The position numbers and the translations under genes are program-made. The notes beneath the pieces are model-generated. The model was not told the DNA's origin. It saw nothing but the letters and a program-made list of their open reading frames with translations, and made no database searches. This document shows, piece by piece, positions 1 to 7,836 of a stretch of DNA of 30,945 bases. The DNA comes from Bog-756 sp037141235. Lineage in GTDB: Bacteria > Actinomycetota > Acidimicrobiia > Acidimicrobiales > RAAP-2. The stretch lies in contig JBAXCY010000016.1 of NCBI GenBank assembly GCA_037141235.1, forward strand, positions 1-30,945, given 5' to 3'. Position 1 is the stretch's first letter. Each line of letters opens with the position of its first letter.

Positions 1-1385
1 TTGGCCAGGGTGTCCTTGGCATCGCCGAACAGCAGTGTCGTCTTCTCGTTGAAGAGCAGCTCGTTATCGATGCCGGCGAAACCGGGACGCATCGAGCGCT
101 TCAGGAAGATGACGTGCTCCGCCTCGTCGGCGTTGATGATGGGCATCCCGTAGATGGGGCTTCCCGGCGAGTTCTTGGCCGCTGGGTTGACGGTGTCGTT
201 GGCCCCCACTACTAGCGCCACATCGGCCGTGGCCATCTCTGGGTTGGCCTCGTCCATCTCTTTCAGCTCGTCGTAGGGCACGTTCGCCTCGGCCAGCAGC
301 ACGTTCATGTGACCGGGCATGCGACCGGCCACCGGATGAATGGCATAGAAGACCTCTACACCGCGCTCCATCAGGAGGTCGGCCAGCTCGCGAGCGGTGT
401 GCTGGGCCTGGGCCACGGCCAAGCCGTAGCCGGGGATGATGACGACCTTGCGGGCATAGGCGAGCAGCACACCGATGTCTTCGGGCGTGCCCGTCTTCAC
501 CTGTCGGGTCTCCCCCGTGCCATCGGCACCACCGGCGGCCGTCACCACCGAGCCGAAGGCGCTGAAGAGCACATTCGACAGCGAGCGTCCCATGGCCTTC
601 GACATCATCCGGGTAAGGAGGATGCCCGAGGCTCCGACCAGGGTGCCGGCGATGATCAGCAGGTTGTTGTCGAGGGTGAAGCCCGATGCGGCCACAGCCA
701 GTCCGGTGAAGGAGTTCAGCAATGAGATCAGCACCGGTACGTCGGCCCCGCCGATGGGCAGGACGAAGATGATCCCGAGCACCAGCGACAGCACGGCGGT
801 GATCACCATCAGTGTCACGCTGCCCGTCAACAAGGTGGCGAGGGCGAGGGCCACGATGGCCACACCGACCAGCCCGTTGATGACCTGCTGGGCCGGATAG
901 GTGATGGGCCGCCCGGTCATCAGCTCCTGGAGCTTGGCGAAGGCGATGGCGCTCCCGCTGAACGAGACACAGCCGATCAACAGTCCGAGCAGCACTTCAG
1001 CAATGGTGTACACCGCTGGCTTGGCCGCCGAATCCGAGTCCTGGAGGAAGACCGTGATGGAGACGAGCGCGGCCGCACCGCCACCCACGCCGTTGAAGAT
1101 GGCCACCAGCTGCGGCATGGCTGTCATCTTGACCATGCGGGCCACGGGAACAGCGATGACGGCCCCGAGCACCATGGCCACAATGGTCAGGATCAGGTTG
1201 GTGGTGTGACTGCTGAACTGAGCTTCAGGGTTGAAGAACGTCGCACCCACGGCCACGATGGCAGCACCGGCGGCCAACAGGTTGCCGTTGCGGGCCTGCT
1301 TGGGGGAGCTCAGTCCCTTGAGGGCGACGATGAACGCCACAGCCGCCAGTAAGTAGATCAGGTCGATCCAGATGGTGAGCGTCAC
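1..1385 (-). CDS. pntB: NAD(P) transhydrogenase subunit beta (C-terminal end cut by window)
   Basis: Membrane subunit of the proton-translocating transhydrogenase, which moves hydride between NADH and NADP+ using the proton gradient. Translation from a GTG at 1385 gives a hydrophobic N-terminal half with many membrane helices. The C-terminal NADP(H)-binding domain carries GYGLAVAQAQ and GANDTVNPAA, both hallmarks of PntB domain III, and later NNELLF-like and LLFGDAK sequence. About 461 codons lie inside the window; the E. coli protein is 462 residues, so only the last few residues should be missing beyond base 1. The GTG overlaps the TGA of the upstream gene (GTGA, 1382-1385), indicating translational coupling in one operon. 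I read this frame directly from the minus strand, and it stays open to the window edge. Identification is secure; only the 3' end is unknown. Confidence 0.95.
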   Translation of the reverse strand, partial: MTLTIWIDLIYLLAAVAFIVALKGLSSPKQARNGNLLAAGAAIVAVGATFFNPEAQFSSHTTNLILTIVAMVLGAVIAVPVARMVKMTAMPQLVAIFNGVGGGAAALVSITVFLQDSDSAAKPAVYTIAEVLLGLLIGCVSFSGSAIAFAKLQELMTGRPITYPAQQVINGLVGVAIVALALATLLTGSVTLMVITAVLSLVLGIIFVLPIGGADVPVLISLLNSFTGLAVAASGFTLDNNLLIIAGTLVGASGILLTRMMSKAMGRSLSNVLFSAFGSVVTAAGGADGTGETRQVKTGTPEDIGVLLAYARKVVIIPGYGLAVAQAQHTARELADLLMERGVEVFYAIHPVAGRMPGHMNVLLAEANVPYDELKEMDEANPEMATADVALVVGANDTVNPAAKNSPGSPIYGMPIINADEAEHVIFLKRSMRPGFAGIDNELLFNEKTTLLFGDAKDTLA

Positions 1386-1732
1386 TTGGCACCACCCTCA
1401 GCCTCGGCCGACTTGGACTTGGACCCGCCCTTGGGCGGACCGTCCCCGGGCTTGGACTTGAACATCTCGAGCATCCGGTCGGTCACCGTGAAGCCGCCCA
1501 CGATGTTGAGCGTGGCCAGGAGCACGGCAAAGAACCCCAGGATGATCTGGGCCGTGCCGGTGGCCGTGCCCATGATGATCATGGCGCCCACCAGGACGAT
1601 CCCGTGGATGGCGTTGGAGCCGGACATCAGCGGCGTGTGCAGGATGCTCGGCACCCGGGCCACGACCTCGTTGCCGACGAAGATCGCCAGGATGAAGATG
1701 GTCAGGAATTCGAGGATTCCAGTGGTACTCAT
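1382..1732 (-). CDS. pntAB: NAD(P) transhydrogenase subunit alpha, membrane part
   Basis: Small 116-residue membrane subunit, equal to the C-terminal membrane domain of a one-piece PntA. In bacteria with a three-gene layout (for example Rhodospirillum rubrum) this domain is a separate protein. The sequence has about three hydrophobic segments and the family-typical HTPLMSGSNAIHGIV stretch, which packs against PntB in the proton channel. The last 25 or so residues are charged (Lys, Ser, Glu, Gly) and probably cytoplasmic. Its ATG overlaps the end of pntAA (ATGA, 1729-1732) and its stop overlaps the pntB start, so the three genes form a tight operon transcribed leftward. Confidence is high from motif and context together. 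Confidence 0.95.
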   Translation of the reverse strand: MSTTGILEFLTIFILAIFVGNEVVARVPSILHTPLMSGSNAIHGIVLVGAMIIMGTATGTAQIILGFFAVLLATLNIVGGFTVTDRMLEMFKSKPGDGPPKGGSKSKSAEAEGGAK

Positions 1733-2955
1733 GACGCTCCCTGCTCATTGTCGGCGCCAGCCTCTGCGGGCGCATCGGTCGGTGCGGCGGCCGGAGCCGG
1801 TGCGGCGGCTGGTGCCGGTGCAGCGACGCTCAATCCCAGAGCCTCGGCCGTGGCAGCATGGACGACCTGTCCGGCCCGCACCACACATGTGCCGATGACG
1901 ATCTCGTCCTCGAAGTCCGGAACCAGCTCGCCTTCTTTGACCACGAGGCCGAGGAAGTTGGAGATGTTCCGGGAGTAGAGGAAGCTGGCATGGGTGGGCA
2001 TGGTGGCCGGCGGATTGCTCATCCCGACCACGGTGACGCCGCCAACACGCACGGCTTCACCGGCCACCGACAGCTCGCAGTTGCCGCCGGAGTCAGCAGC
2101 CATGTCGATGATGACCGCTCCCTCGGACATGCCGTGCACCATGGCCGCAGTCACCAGGATCGGCGCCTTGCGGCCCGGGATCTGGGCGGTGGTGATGACC
2201 ACATCAGAGGCGGCCACCTCGGCGGCCAGCAGCTCTTGCTGCTTGGCCAGGTACTCAGCCGACTGCTCCTTGGCGTAGCCACCAGCGCCGTCTTGGGTCT
2301 CGAGGTCCAGCACCACGAACTTGGCGCCGAGGCTCTCGACCTCTTCTTTGGCTGCGGCGCGGACGTCGTAGGCGCGGACGACAGCGCCGAGGCGGCGCAC
2401 GGTGGCGATGGCTTGGAGACCAGCCACACCGGCTCCCATCACCAGCACCTTGGCCGGCGGCACTGTGCCAGCTGCGGTCATGAACATGGGGAAGAACTTG
2501 GCCAGATGTTCGGCAGCCGACAACCCGGCCCGGTAGCCGGCCACGGTGGCCTGGGACGACAGTGCATCCATCGACTGGGCCCGGCTGATCCTGGGCAGGA
2601 GGTCGAGGCTGTAGACCGTCGCTCCCTTGGCCGCTAGGGCCTGGACGACGTCGGCAGATGCGACGGGCTGGAGGAAGCTCATCACCGAGACGCCCTGGGG
2701 CAGCATGGCCACCTCGTCGATGGTCAGGGGCTGCACGTGGGCTACGAACGCCGCGTCCTTCAGTGCCGTGGCGGCGTCGGCGACGACGGTCGCCCCCGCC
2801 TGGACGAAGTCCTCATCGGAGAACCGGGCGCCTTCGGCGGCTCCCGACTGCACGATGACGTCGACTCCGGTCTTGGCCAGCTTGGCCGCTACCTCGGGGA
2901 CGATCGCTACGCGATCCTCTCCGGGGCGCGACTCCTTGATGACGGCGAGTTTCAC
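1729..2955 (-). CDS. pntAA: NAD(P) transhydrogenase subunit alpha, NAD-binding part
   Basis: Soluble NAD(H)-binding subunit of transhydrogenase, related to alanine dehydrogenase. From the GTG at 2955 (VKLAVIKES) it has 408 residues. Family features are VIKESRPGEDRVA at the N terminus, the RAQSMDALSSQATVAGYRA stretch, and the Rossmann motif GAGVAG at about residues 174-179. The C-terminal 30 residues are an Ala/Pro-rich linker with no obvious fold. The frame stays open upstream to 3015 and an ATG at 2976 is possible. I prefer the GTG because PntA proteins normally begin a few residues before the 'I.KE' motif, and because a TATACC hexamer sits exactly 7 nt before it, as expected for a leaderless transcript. 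First gene of the pnt operon. Confidence 0.94.
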   Translation of the reverse strand: MKLAVIKESRPGEDRVAIVPEVAAKLAKTGVDVIVQSGAAEGARFSDEDFVQAGATVVADAATALKDAAFVAHVQPLTIDEVAMLPQGVSVMSFLQPVASADVVQALAAKGATVYSLDLLPRISRAQSMDALSSQATVAGYRAGLSAAEHLAKFFPMFMTAAGTVPPAKVLVMGAGVAGLQAIATVRRLGAVVRAYDVRAAAKEEVESLGAKFVVLDLETQDGAGGYAKEQSAEYLAKQQELLAAEVAASDVVITTAQIPGRKAPILVTAAMVHGMSEGAVIIDMAADSGGNCELSVAGEAVRVGGVTVVGMSNPPATMPTHASFLYSRNISNFLGLVVKEGELVPDFEDEIVIGTCVVRAGQVVHAATAEALGLSVAAPAPAAAPAPAAAPTDAPAEAGADNEQGAS

Positions 2956-2962
2956 GGCAATG

Positions 2963-2968
2963 GGTATA
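2963..2968 (-). promoter_or_regulatory. Candidate -10 box of pntAA (leaderless)
   Basis: TATACC on the minus strand is followed by 7 nt and then the GTG at 2955. That spacing puts the expected transcription start on the start codon. No clear -35 was seen. Inferred from spacing and from the same arrangement at other genes here. Confidence 0.4.
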
Positions 2969-3101
2969 CCAGGCATTGGGGGGGGACCAGTAAATTGCAC
3001 TACGTCCAAGCGCAATGACGGGCTGGTTCGGCGGCTTCAACCGTCCAGAGGAACCACCAGTTACCGTCGATGGCCGGGTGGAGAGCCTCGTCCGATACGG
3101 C

Positions 3102-3181
3102 GTCAGAGGCCCTGCGAGTCAGAGGCCCTGCGAGTCAGCGGCCCTGCGAGTCAGCGGCCCTGGGAATCAGCGACTGGCCGA
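3102..3181. repeat. 16-bp tandem repeat, five copies
   Basis: Five head-to-tail 16-bp units begin at 3102, 3118, 3134, 3150 and 3166. The first two are identical (GTCAGAGGCCCTGCGA), the third and fourth differ by one or two bases, and the fifth is degenerate. The array lies between pntAA and the EAL gene and ends one base before that gene's stop codon (3183-3185, minus strand). Confidence 0.9.
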
Positions 3182-3182
3182 T

Positions 3183-4073
3183 TCAAAGGCCGGGCGTCTC
3201 CCCCGCATCCTTCGCTAATGGGTCCGGGCCGCGCGCAGCCACTAGGGAGTCCACCGATACGGACGTCCCGTCAGCCAGGAGCACGGTCTGGCCCTGGGTC
3301 CGCGAGAAGACGGTGATCTCGGGTCCCGAGGCGAAGTTGCGGGCATCGGCCTGGGGGAGCGGCTCGGTGAAGTAGAACCCTTGGGCGGCGTCGGCGTCGA
3401 AGGATGCCGCGATCCGCAACTGGTTGGCGTTCTCCACCTGCTCGACGATGGCCGACATGCCCAACGAATGGGCCATGTGGATGACGGTCTCGACCACCAG
3501 GCGGTTGATTCCCTGATTCGACTCGAGTCCGGCAACGAACGATCCGTCGATCTTGACCGTGCTGATGGCATGCCGCTTGAACGGCTCGAAGGACGACCAG
3601 TTGGTGCCGACATCGTCGACGGACAGCTGGACGCCCATATCGGACAGGGCCTGGAGGTCGGCGGTGGCGGTAGGGTCGACCACCGCGCCCTCGGTCACCT
3701 CGATGTTCAACTGATCGCTCCGCAGGCCCGACTCTTCGAGGGCGGAAGCAACGGCCACCGACATTTCACCCCGCTGGAGCTGCTCCACCGTGCAGTTGAC
3801 ACCCACTTGGATGCTGGGTGACCAGTTGCAGGCCTCGACGCACGCTGCCGCCACGATCCACTGGGTCAGCGGGCCGATGTCGCCACTGGCCTCTGCCGCC
3901 GGAATCAACAGGTCCGGGGAGATCCGCCCCCGGGTCGGATGCCGCCACCGCACCAAGGCTTCCATGCCGAGCAGCCTGCCGTTAGAGGCGTCGACCACCG
4001 GCAGGTACTCCAGATATGGGGTCCCCTGCAGGGTCAACGTCGGTTCCGGATAGGTCAACATGCGGCTCGCCAA
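3183..4073 (-). CDS. Stand-alone EAL-domain c-di-GMP phosphodiesterase
   Basis: Predicted cytoplasmic phosphodiesterase that hydrolyses cyclic di-GMP. The EAL domain spans about residues 20-245 and keeps the expected metal and catalytic residues: MEALVRW (E38), GVNCT (N93), EVTEG (E125, E128), the DDVGT variant of DDFGT (D153, D154), KIDGSFV (K174), VEQVEN (E211, E214) and QGFYF (Q231). It therefore looks active despite loop 6 being DDVGTNWSS rather than DDFGTGYSS. There is no GGDEF, PAS or membrane segment. The roughly 50-residue C-terminal tail after EAL is unassigned. The coordinate given uses a TTG at 4073; an ATG four codons in (4061) is equally possible. The frame is open upstream to about 4217 but has no ATG, GTG or TTG there. 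It sits alone between pnt and the steroid genes. Confidence 0.88.
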   Translation of the reverse strand: MASRMLTYPEPTLTLQGTPYLEYLPVVDASNGRLLGMEALVRWRHPTRGRISPDLLIPAAEASGDIGPLTQWIVAAACVEACNWSPSIQVGVNCTVEQLQRGEMSVAVASALEESGLRSDQLNIEVTEGAVVDPTATADLQALSDMGVQLSVDDVGTNWSSFEPFKRHAISTVKIDGSFVAGLESNQGINRLVVETVIHMAHSLGMSAIVEQVENANQLRIAASFDADAAQGFYFTEPLPQADARNFASGPEITVFSRTQGQTVLLADGTSVSVDSLVAARGPDPLAKDAGETPGL

Positions 4074-4156
4074 TTCTGGACCCGACTCACTGCCGCCCCG
4101 ATCTGGGACGGTCCACTGCTGCTGGTCCTGAGAACGACCATCGTCCGATAAGTCGT

Positions 4157-4178
4157 GGAACTTGAGCGGAACTTGAGC
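4157..4178. repeat. 11-bp direct repeat, two copies
   Basis: GGAACTTGAGC occurs twice without a gap, followed by a partial third copy (GGAA). It lies upstream of the EAL gene. The 216-nt gap 4074-4289 otherwise holds only the 20-bp repeat listed next; no other gene was seen. Confidence 0.8.
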
Positions 4179-4195
4179 GGAATATCGGAGACCTC

Positions 4196-4235
4196 CAGGT
4201 GGAGGCCACGGCGATCAGGTGGAGGACACGGCTAT
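4196..4235. repeat. 20-bp direct repeat, two copies
   Basis: CAGGTGGAGGCCACGGCGAT (4196-4215) is followed at once by a copy with two substitutions (4216-4235). It lies between the EAL gene and the 3' end of the SDR gene. Confidence 0.8.
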
Positions 4236-4289
4236 GCAAGAATTTCCTACCCCTGCCACATCACTCGCGACCTACTCGGCCTGACGGCA

Positions 4290-5117
4290 CTACTCGCGGG
4301 CCAGGCCCTCCACCGCGGTCAGGAACGCTGGGCGCTCCCCTCCTCCGTGGGCCAGTACGTTCCCTCCAGTCACATAGGCGGCCAGCGGGGAGGCCAGAAA
4401 CAGGCAGATACCGGCGATGTCGGTCGGTGTTCCGAACCGACCCAGCGGCACGGTGGCCGCCACCTGGGCCATCCCGGCGGCCCCGCCGTAGTGGGCATCA
4501 GCGGCCTCGGTGGCTACCAGGCCGGCGCTGAGCGCGTTCACCCGCACCTTGGGGGCCCACTCGATGGCCAGGGACTGCGTCAGGTTGATCAGTCCCGCCT
4601 TGGCCGCCCCGTAGGCGGCGGTACCGGGCGACGGGCGGAGCCCGCTCACCGAGGTGATGTTGATGATCGATCCGCCCTCGTCCTGGCTCTGCATGACGGC
4701 GTTGGCCGCCTGAGCGCAGTACAGGGGTGCGAGCAGGTTCAGCTGCACGATCGACGCCGAAAACCGGGGCGATGCAGTAGCTGCATCGGCACCGGGCGAA
4801 CCGCCGGCATTGTTGATGAGGACGTCGAGTCGGCCGAATCGATCGACCGTGGCCGCCACTACGGAGGCGGCCTGGTCGCCGTCGCGTAGATCAGCGGCCA
4901 CGAAGTGCGCTCTGCGCTCGGCACCGGACCGGTCAGATGCGGTCGGGAGATCGCCGTCTTCCACCACCGTCCGCCCGCACACCATGACCTCTGCCCCTGC
5001 GGCCAGGAATCCCTCGGTAATGCCGCGACCGATCCCCCGAGCCCCTCCGGTCACGATGACCACCCGCCCATCAAAATCCAGCGGGTCGATCCGGTCGGTG
5101 TCTCCGTGTCCTGCCAC
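4290..5117 (-). CDS. Short-chain dehydrogenase/reductase, divergent from echA20
   Basis: NAD(P)-dependent SDR oxidoreductase, 275 residues from the GTG at 5117. That start is chosen because GGGAGGT stands 4 nt before it; the open frame runs on to 5291 but the extension looks non-coding. Classical SDR features are TGGARGIGRG (residues 23-32), NNAG (102-105), N127, S156 and YGAAK (Y169, K173), so the catalytic tetrad is complete. It stands divergently next to echA20-ipdABC, the place held by Rv3549c in M. tuberculosis, so an alcohol/ketone step in steroid C/D-ring breakdown is the likely role. The exact substrate cannot be read from sequence, and the 5-hydroxy-HIP-CoA dehydrogenase role of IpdF is an alternative. 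A CTGAC dyad (5163-5177) overlaps its likely promoter, just upstream of a TAATAG hexamer. Confidence 0.88.
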   Translation of the reverse strand: MAGHGDTDRIDPLDFDGRVVIVTGGARGIGRGITEGFLAAGAEVMVCGRTVVEDGDLPTASDRSGAERRAHFVAADLRDGDQAASVVAATVDRFGRLDVLINNAGGSPGADAATASPRFSASIVQLNLLAPLYCAQAANAVMQSQDEGGSIINITSVSGLRPSPGTAAYGAAKAGLINLTQSLAIEWAPKVRVNALSAGLVATEAADAHYGGAAGMAQVAATVPLGRFGTPTDIAGICLFLASPLAAYVTGGNVLAHGGGERPAFLTAVEGLARE

Positions 5118-5162
5118 TGCTACCTCCCTGGTTGCGGCTGGTACTGTCCAGACCACTATTAC

Positions 5163-5177
5163 CTGACACTGCATCAG
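5163..5177. promoter_or_regulatory. Candidate operator A (CTGAC-N5-ATCAG)
   Basis: CTGACACTGCATCAG matches the CTGAC-N5-GTCAG dyad with one mismatch. It lies 46 nt upstream of the SDR start and 159 nt upstream of echA20. The flanking bases (CAGAT) resemble those of the site at 18772. A 10-bp copy of its left half with flank (TACCTGACAC, 5160-5169) recurs at 5234-5243. Confidence 0.5.
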
Positions 5178-5335
5178 ATCCGGACCAGGGTGGGCTACGC
5201 CCCAGACACGGATCAGAGCAGACGTCGACGCACTACCTGACACGCCACCCGACATGCCGAGTGCGTGGCCGTCCTTCTCCTCGCCTCGCACGTGCCGGCC
5301 GGGATGAGCGGCCCGCTACAGACCCCGGAGGACCA

Positions 5336-6094
5336 ATGCCTATCGTCACCCATCAGATCCGACCCGGCATCGCCGAGGTGGTCATCGACCATCCGCCCGT
5401 GAACGCCCTCGACGTGGCCGGATGGTACGGCTTGGCCGACGCCCTCATCGCCGCTGGTCGGGTGGAGGAGAACCGGGTCGTGATCCTGCGTGCCGAGGGC
5501 CGCGGGTTCTGCGCCGGCGTCGACATCAAAGAGATCCAGGCCAAGGGCGACCAAGCGCTGATCGGGGCCAACCGGGGCTGCTTCGCCGCTTTCGCCGCCG
5601 TCTATGAGTGCGAGGTCCCGGTTATCGCCGCCGTCCACGGGTTCTGCCTCGGTGGAGGCGTCGGCCTGGTGGGGAACGCCGACATCGTGGTGGCCTCCGA
5701 CGATGCCACCTTCGGGCTTCCCGAGGTAGATCGCGGCGCCCTGGGGGCAGCCACCCACCTGTCGCGCCTGGTGCCTCAACACCGGATGCGCTCGATGGTC
5801 TACACGGCCAAGCCGGCCACCGCGGCTGAGCTCCACCACTACGGGTCGATCCTCAACGTGGTGCCCAAGGAGCAGCTGGTGGACGCCGCCTACGAAGTCG
5901 CCGAGGACATCGCCGCCAAGAGTCCGACCATCATCCGACGGGCCAAGGAGTCGCTCAACGGCATCGATCCGGTCGACGTTCGGACCAGCTACCGCCTCGA
6001 GCAGGGATTCACCTACGAACTCCATGTGGCCGGCGTGGCCGACGAGCAGCGAGCTGCCTTCGTCGAAAAGCGCGACGCCGACACCACTCGCTGA
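5336..6094 (+). CDS. echA20: EchA20-type enoyl-CoA hydratase/hydrolase, steroid ring opening
   Basis: Crotonase-superfamily enzyme, 252 residues. In M. tuberculosis EchA20 opens ring D of HIEC-CoA, an intermediate of cholesterol C/D-ring degradation; I transfer that role from family and gene order. Sequence evidence is the crotonase oxyanion-hole regions FCAGVDIKEI (58-67) and HGFCLGGGVGL (101-111), and the NADIVVASDDATFGLPE stretch. The start is the ATG at 5336 with GGAGG a few bases upstream; the open frame reaches back to 5132 without a better start. It leads the echA20-ipdA-ipdB-ipdC operon and is followed by ipdA after 57 nt. The order SDR (divergent), echA20, ipdA, ipdB, ipdC matches Rv3549c-Rv3553, which makes the call stronger than the motif alone would allow. 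Confidence 0.88.
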   Translation: MPIVTHQIRPGIAEVVIDHPPVNALDVAGWYGLADALIAAGRVEENRVVILRAEGRGFCAGVDIKEIQAKGDQALIGANRGCFAAFAAVYECEVPVIAAVHGFCLGGGVGLVGNADIVVASDDATFGLPEVDRGALGAATHLSRLVPQHRMRSMVYTAKPATAAELHHYGSILNVVPKEQLVDAAYEVAEDIAAKSPTIIRRAKESLNGIDPVDVRTSYRLEQGFTYELHVAGVADEQRAAFVEKRDADTTR

Positions 6095-6095
6095 C

Positions 6096-6130
6096 CAGCA
6101 CGATCCACTCCAGCACGATCCACTCCAGCA
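6096..6130. repeat. 15-bp tandem repeat at the echA20 stop
   Basis: CAGCACGATCCACTC is present at 6096-6110 and 6111-6125, with five bases of a third copy to 6130. It begins two bases after the echA20 stop codon (6092-6094) and fills most of the gap before ipdA. Confidence 0.85.
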
Positions 6131-6151
6131 TTGAACAGACGGGACAGACAC

Positions 6152-7063
6152 ATGGCTGACAAGCGGACGACACTCGACGAGTTCGTCGCAAGCCTCTCCT
6201 CGGGCATGACCATCGGCATCGGTGGCTGGGGCTCGCGCCGTAAGCCGATGGCCGCCGTACGCGCCATCCTGCGGTCCGACCTCACTGATCTCACCGTCGT
6301 CTCCTACGGCGGGCCCGACGTCGGGCTCCTGTGCGCGGCGGGCAAGGTGGCCAAGGCCGTCTACGGGTTCGTGACTCTTGACTCCATCCCCACTGACCCC
6401 CACTTCAAGGCCGCTCGCCAGTCCGGCGCCATCGAAGCCATGGAGGTCGACGAGGGCATGTTCTACCTCGGCCTCTTGGCCGCATCGCAGCGGGTCCCGT
6501 TCCTCCCCACCCGCTCTGGCCTCGGCTCCGACGTGATGACCGTCAACCCGTCACTGCGGACCGTTCGCTCTCCCTACGACGACGGCGAGGAGCTGGTGGC
6601 CATGCCGGCCCTGCGGCTCGATGCTGCGGTGATCCATGTCAATCGGGCCGATGTGGCCGGATCCGGTCAGATCCTCGGGCCCGATCCCTTCTTCGACGAG
6701 CTCTTCTTGGGGGCAGCGGACCGCCGCTTCATGACTACCGAGCGCATCGTGGCCACCGAAGAACTTGCCGCCGGGGGACCCATTCAGACCATGTGCATCA
6801 GTCGGCTCCTGACCGACGGGGTCATCGAGACCCCAGGGGGGGCGCACTTCACCGCCTGCGTCCCCGACTACGGACGCGACGAAGGGTTCCAGAAGGAGTA
6901 CGTAGCCGCCGCTGGCGACCCAGATGCGTGGGCTGCCTTCGTCGAACGATTCTTGGCCGTCGACGAGGCCGACTACCAGGCGGCCACTGGCGAGGCGGCT
7001 GACGAGCGAGCCGCGGCCAAAGCCGCGGCCAAAGCCGCGGCTGCATCCAAGGAGGGCGCATGA
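6152..7063 (+). CDS. ipdA: IpdA, alpha subunit of steroid ring C hydrolase
   Basis: 303-residue member of the class I CoA-transferase fold. IpdA pairs with IpdB; in mycobacteria the complex does not transfer CoA but hydrolyses ring C of COCHEA-CoA in cholesterol catabolism. Seen here: the N-terminal GMTIGIGGWGSRRKPMA nucleotide/CoA loop, SYGGPDVGLL, and a Glu-rich EAMEVDEGMF segment at about 95-104 in the region where IpdA is reported to place its active-site Glu. The start is the ATG at 6152; a TTG seven codons upstream is less likely. Its last 20 residues are Ala/Lys-rich and encoded by a 12-bp tandem repeat (7010-7045), so this tail is probably disordered. The stop overlaps the ipdB ATG (ATGA), with AAGGAGG just upstream, so the two subunits are translationally coupled. 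Confidence 0.88.
   Translation: MADKRTTLDEFVASLSSGMTIGIGGWGSRRKPMAAVRAILRSDLTDLTVVSYGGPDVGLLCAAGKVAKAVYGFVTLDSIPTDPHFKAARQSGAIEAMEVDEGMFYLGLLAASQRVPFLPTRSGLGSDVMTVNPSLRTVRSPYDDGEELVAMPALRLDAAVIHVNRADVAGSGQILGPDPFFDELFLGAADRRFMTTERIVATEELAAGGPIQTMCISRLLTDGVIETPGGAHFTACVPDYGRDEGFQKEYVAAAGDPDAWAAFVERFLAVDEADYQAATGEAADERAAAKAAAKAAAASKEGA
7010..7045. repeat. 12-bp in-frame repeat at the 3' end of ipdA
   Basis: GCCGCGGCCAAA occurs at 7010-7021 and 7022-7033, with a diverged third copy at 7034-7045. It encodes the AAAK-type tail of IpdA. Confidence 0.85.
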
Positions 7064-7836
7064 CCAGTACCACCGCAACCGACATCACCCGGGCCGACTA
7101 CTGCGCTGTCGCCTGCGCCGAGGTATTCCGGGGCGATGGCGAGGTCATGGCCAGCGCCTTCGGCACCGCACCCGCCCTTGGGGCCCGGCTGGCTCGACTC
7201 ACCTTCGCCCCCGACCTGGTGCTGACCGACGGCGATGCCGCTCTGGTCGATGGCGCCCCGCCGCTCGGTGCTCCGCCTGCGTCACTGGTCTTCGAATCCC
7301 ACATGCCGTATCGCAGGGTCTTCGACGTGGTGTGGTCGGGCCGGCGCAACCTGATCATGATGGCGTCCCAGATCGACCGAACCGGCAATCAGAACATCAG
7401 CGCTATCGGCCCGTGGGACCAACCCAAGGCGCAGTTGGTAGGCGTACGTGGTGCCCCGGGCAACACCGTCAACCACACCACGAGCTACTGGGTGCCGAAT
7501 CACTCGACCCGATCGTTCGTCGAGCAGGTCGACGTCGTCTCGGGTGTGGGCTATGCCCGCGCGGCTGCGGCTGGGCCGTCGGCCACTAAGTTCCACGACA
7601 TCCGCTTCGTCATCTCCAACCTCGGTGTCTTCGACTTCGCCACCCCGGACCGGGTGATGCGTCTCGTCTCCGTGCACCCTGGCGTATCGGTCGACGACAT
7701 CGTGGCCGCCACCGGGTTCGAGCTCGTCATCCCCGACATGGTCCCCGACACCCGCCCGCCGACGGCCGAAGAGCTGGCGCTGCTGCGCGATGTGCTCGAC
7801 CCGAGGGGCATGCGCGACCGCGAGGTAACGGCGTGA
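7060..7836 (+). CDS. ipdB: IpdB, beta subunit of steroid ring C hydrolase
   Basis: 258-residue beta subunit of the CoA-transferase-like IpdAB hydrolase, acting with IpdA on the steroid-derived CoA thioester. Recognisable stretches are RADYCAVACAEVFRGDGEVM at the N terminus, SGRRNLIMMASQIDRTGNQN in the middle, and FVISNLGVFDF followed by SVHPGVSVDDI near the C terminus. The last two match the usual C-terminal pattern of CoA-transferase beta subunits. I do not see the canonical catalytic EN or ENG motif of true CoA transferases, in keeping with the hydrolase role. Translation is coupled on both sides: ATGA with ipdA and GTGA with ipdC (7833-7836). Context and sequence agree well. Confidence 0.87.
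   Translation: MTSTTATDITRADYCAVACAEVFRGDGEVMASAFGTAPALGARLARLTFAPDLVLTDGDAALVDGAPPLGAPPASLVFESHMPYRRVFDVVWSGRRNLIMMASQIDRTGNQNISAIGPWDQPKAQLVGVRGAPGNTVNHTTSYWVPNHSTRSFVEQVDVVSGVGYARAAAAGPSATKFHDIRFVISNLGVFDFATPDRVMRLVSVHPGVSVDDIVAATGFELVIPDMVPDTRPPTAEELALLRDVLDPRGMRDREVTA

Noticed and set aside
3102..3181. Possible CRISPR-like array
   Set aside because: Units are directly adjacent with no unique spacers and only 16 bp long, so this is a simple tandem repeat.
4120..4180. FliA/WhiG-like promoter before the EAL gene (TCAAGTTC then GACGATGG)
   Set aside because: Both boxes have several mismatches, the spacing is off by one, and no motility or sporulation genes are nearby.
5118..5335. KstR2-type operator in the SDR/echA20 gap
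   Set aside because: No CAAG-NN-CTTG core was found in this gap by eye; only the CTGAC dyad stands out.
5213..6403. 396-codon open frame on the minus strand over echA20 and ipdA
   Set aside because: It is antisense to two recognised genes, with no ribosome site and no family motif.
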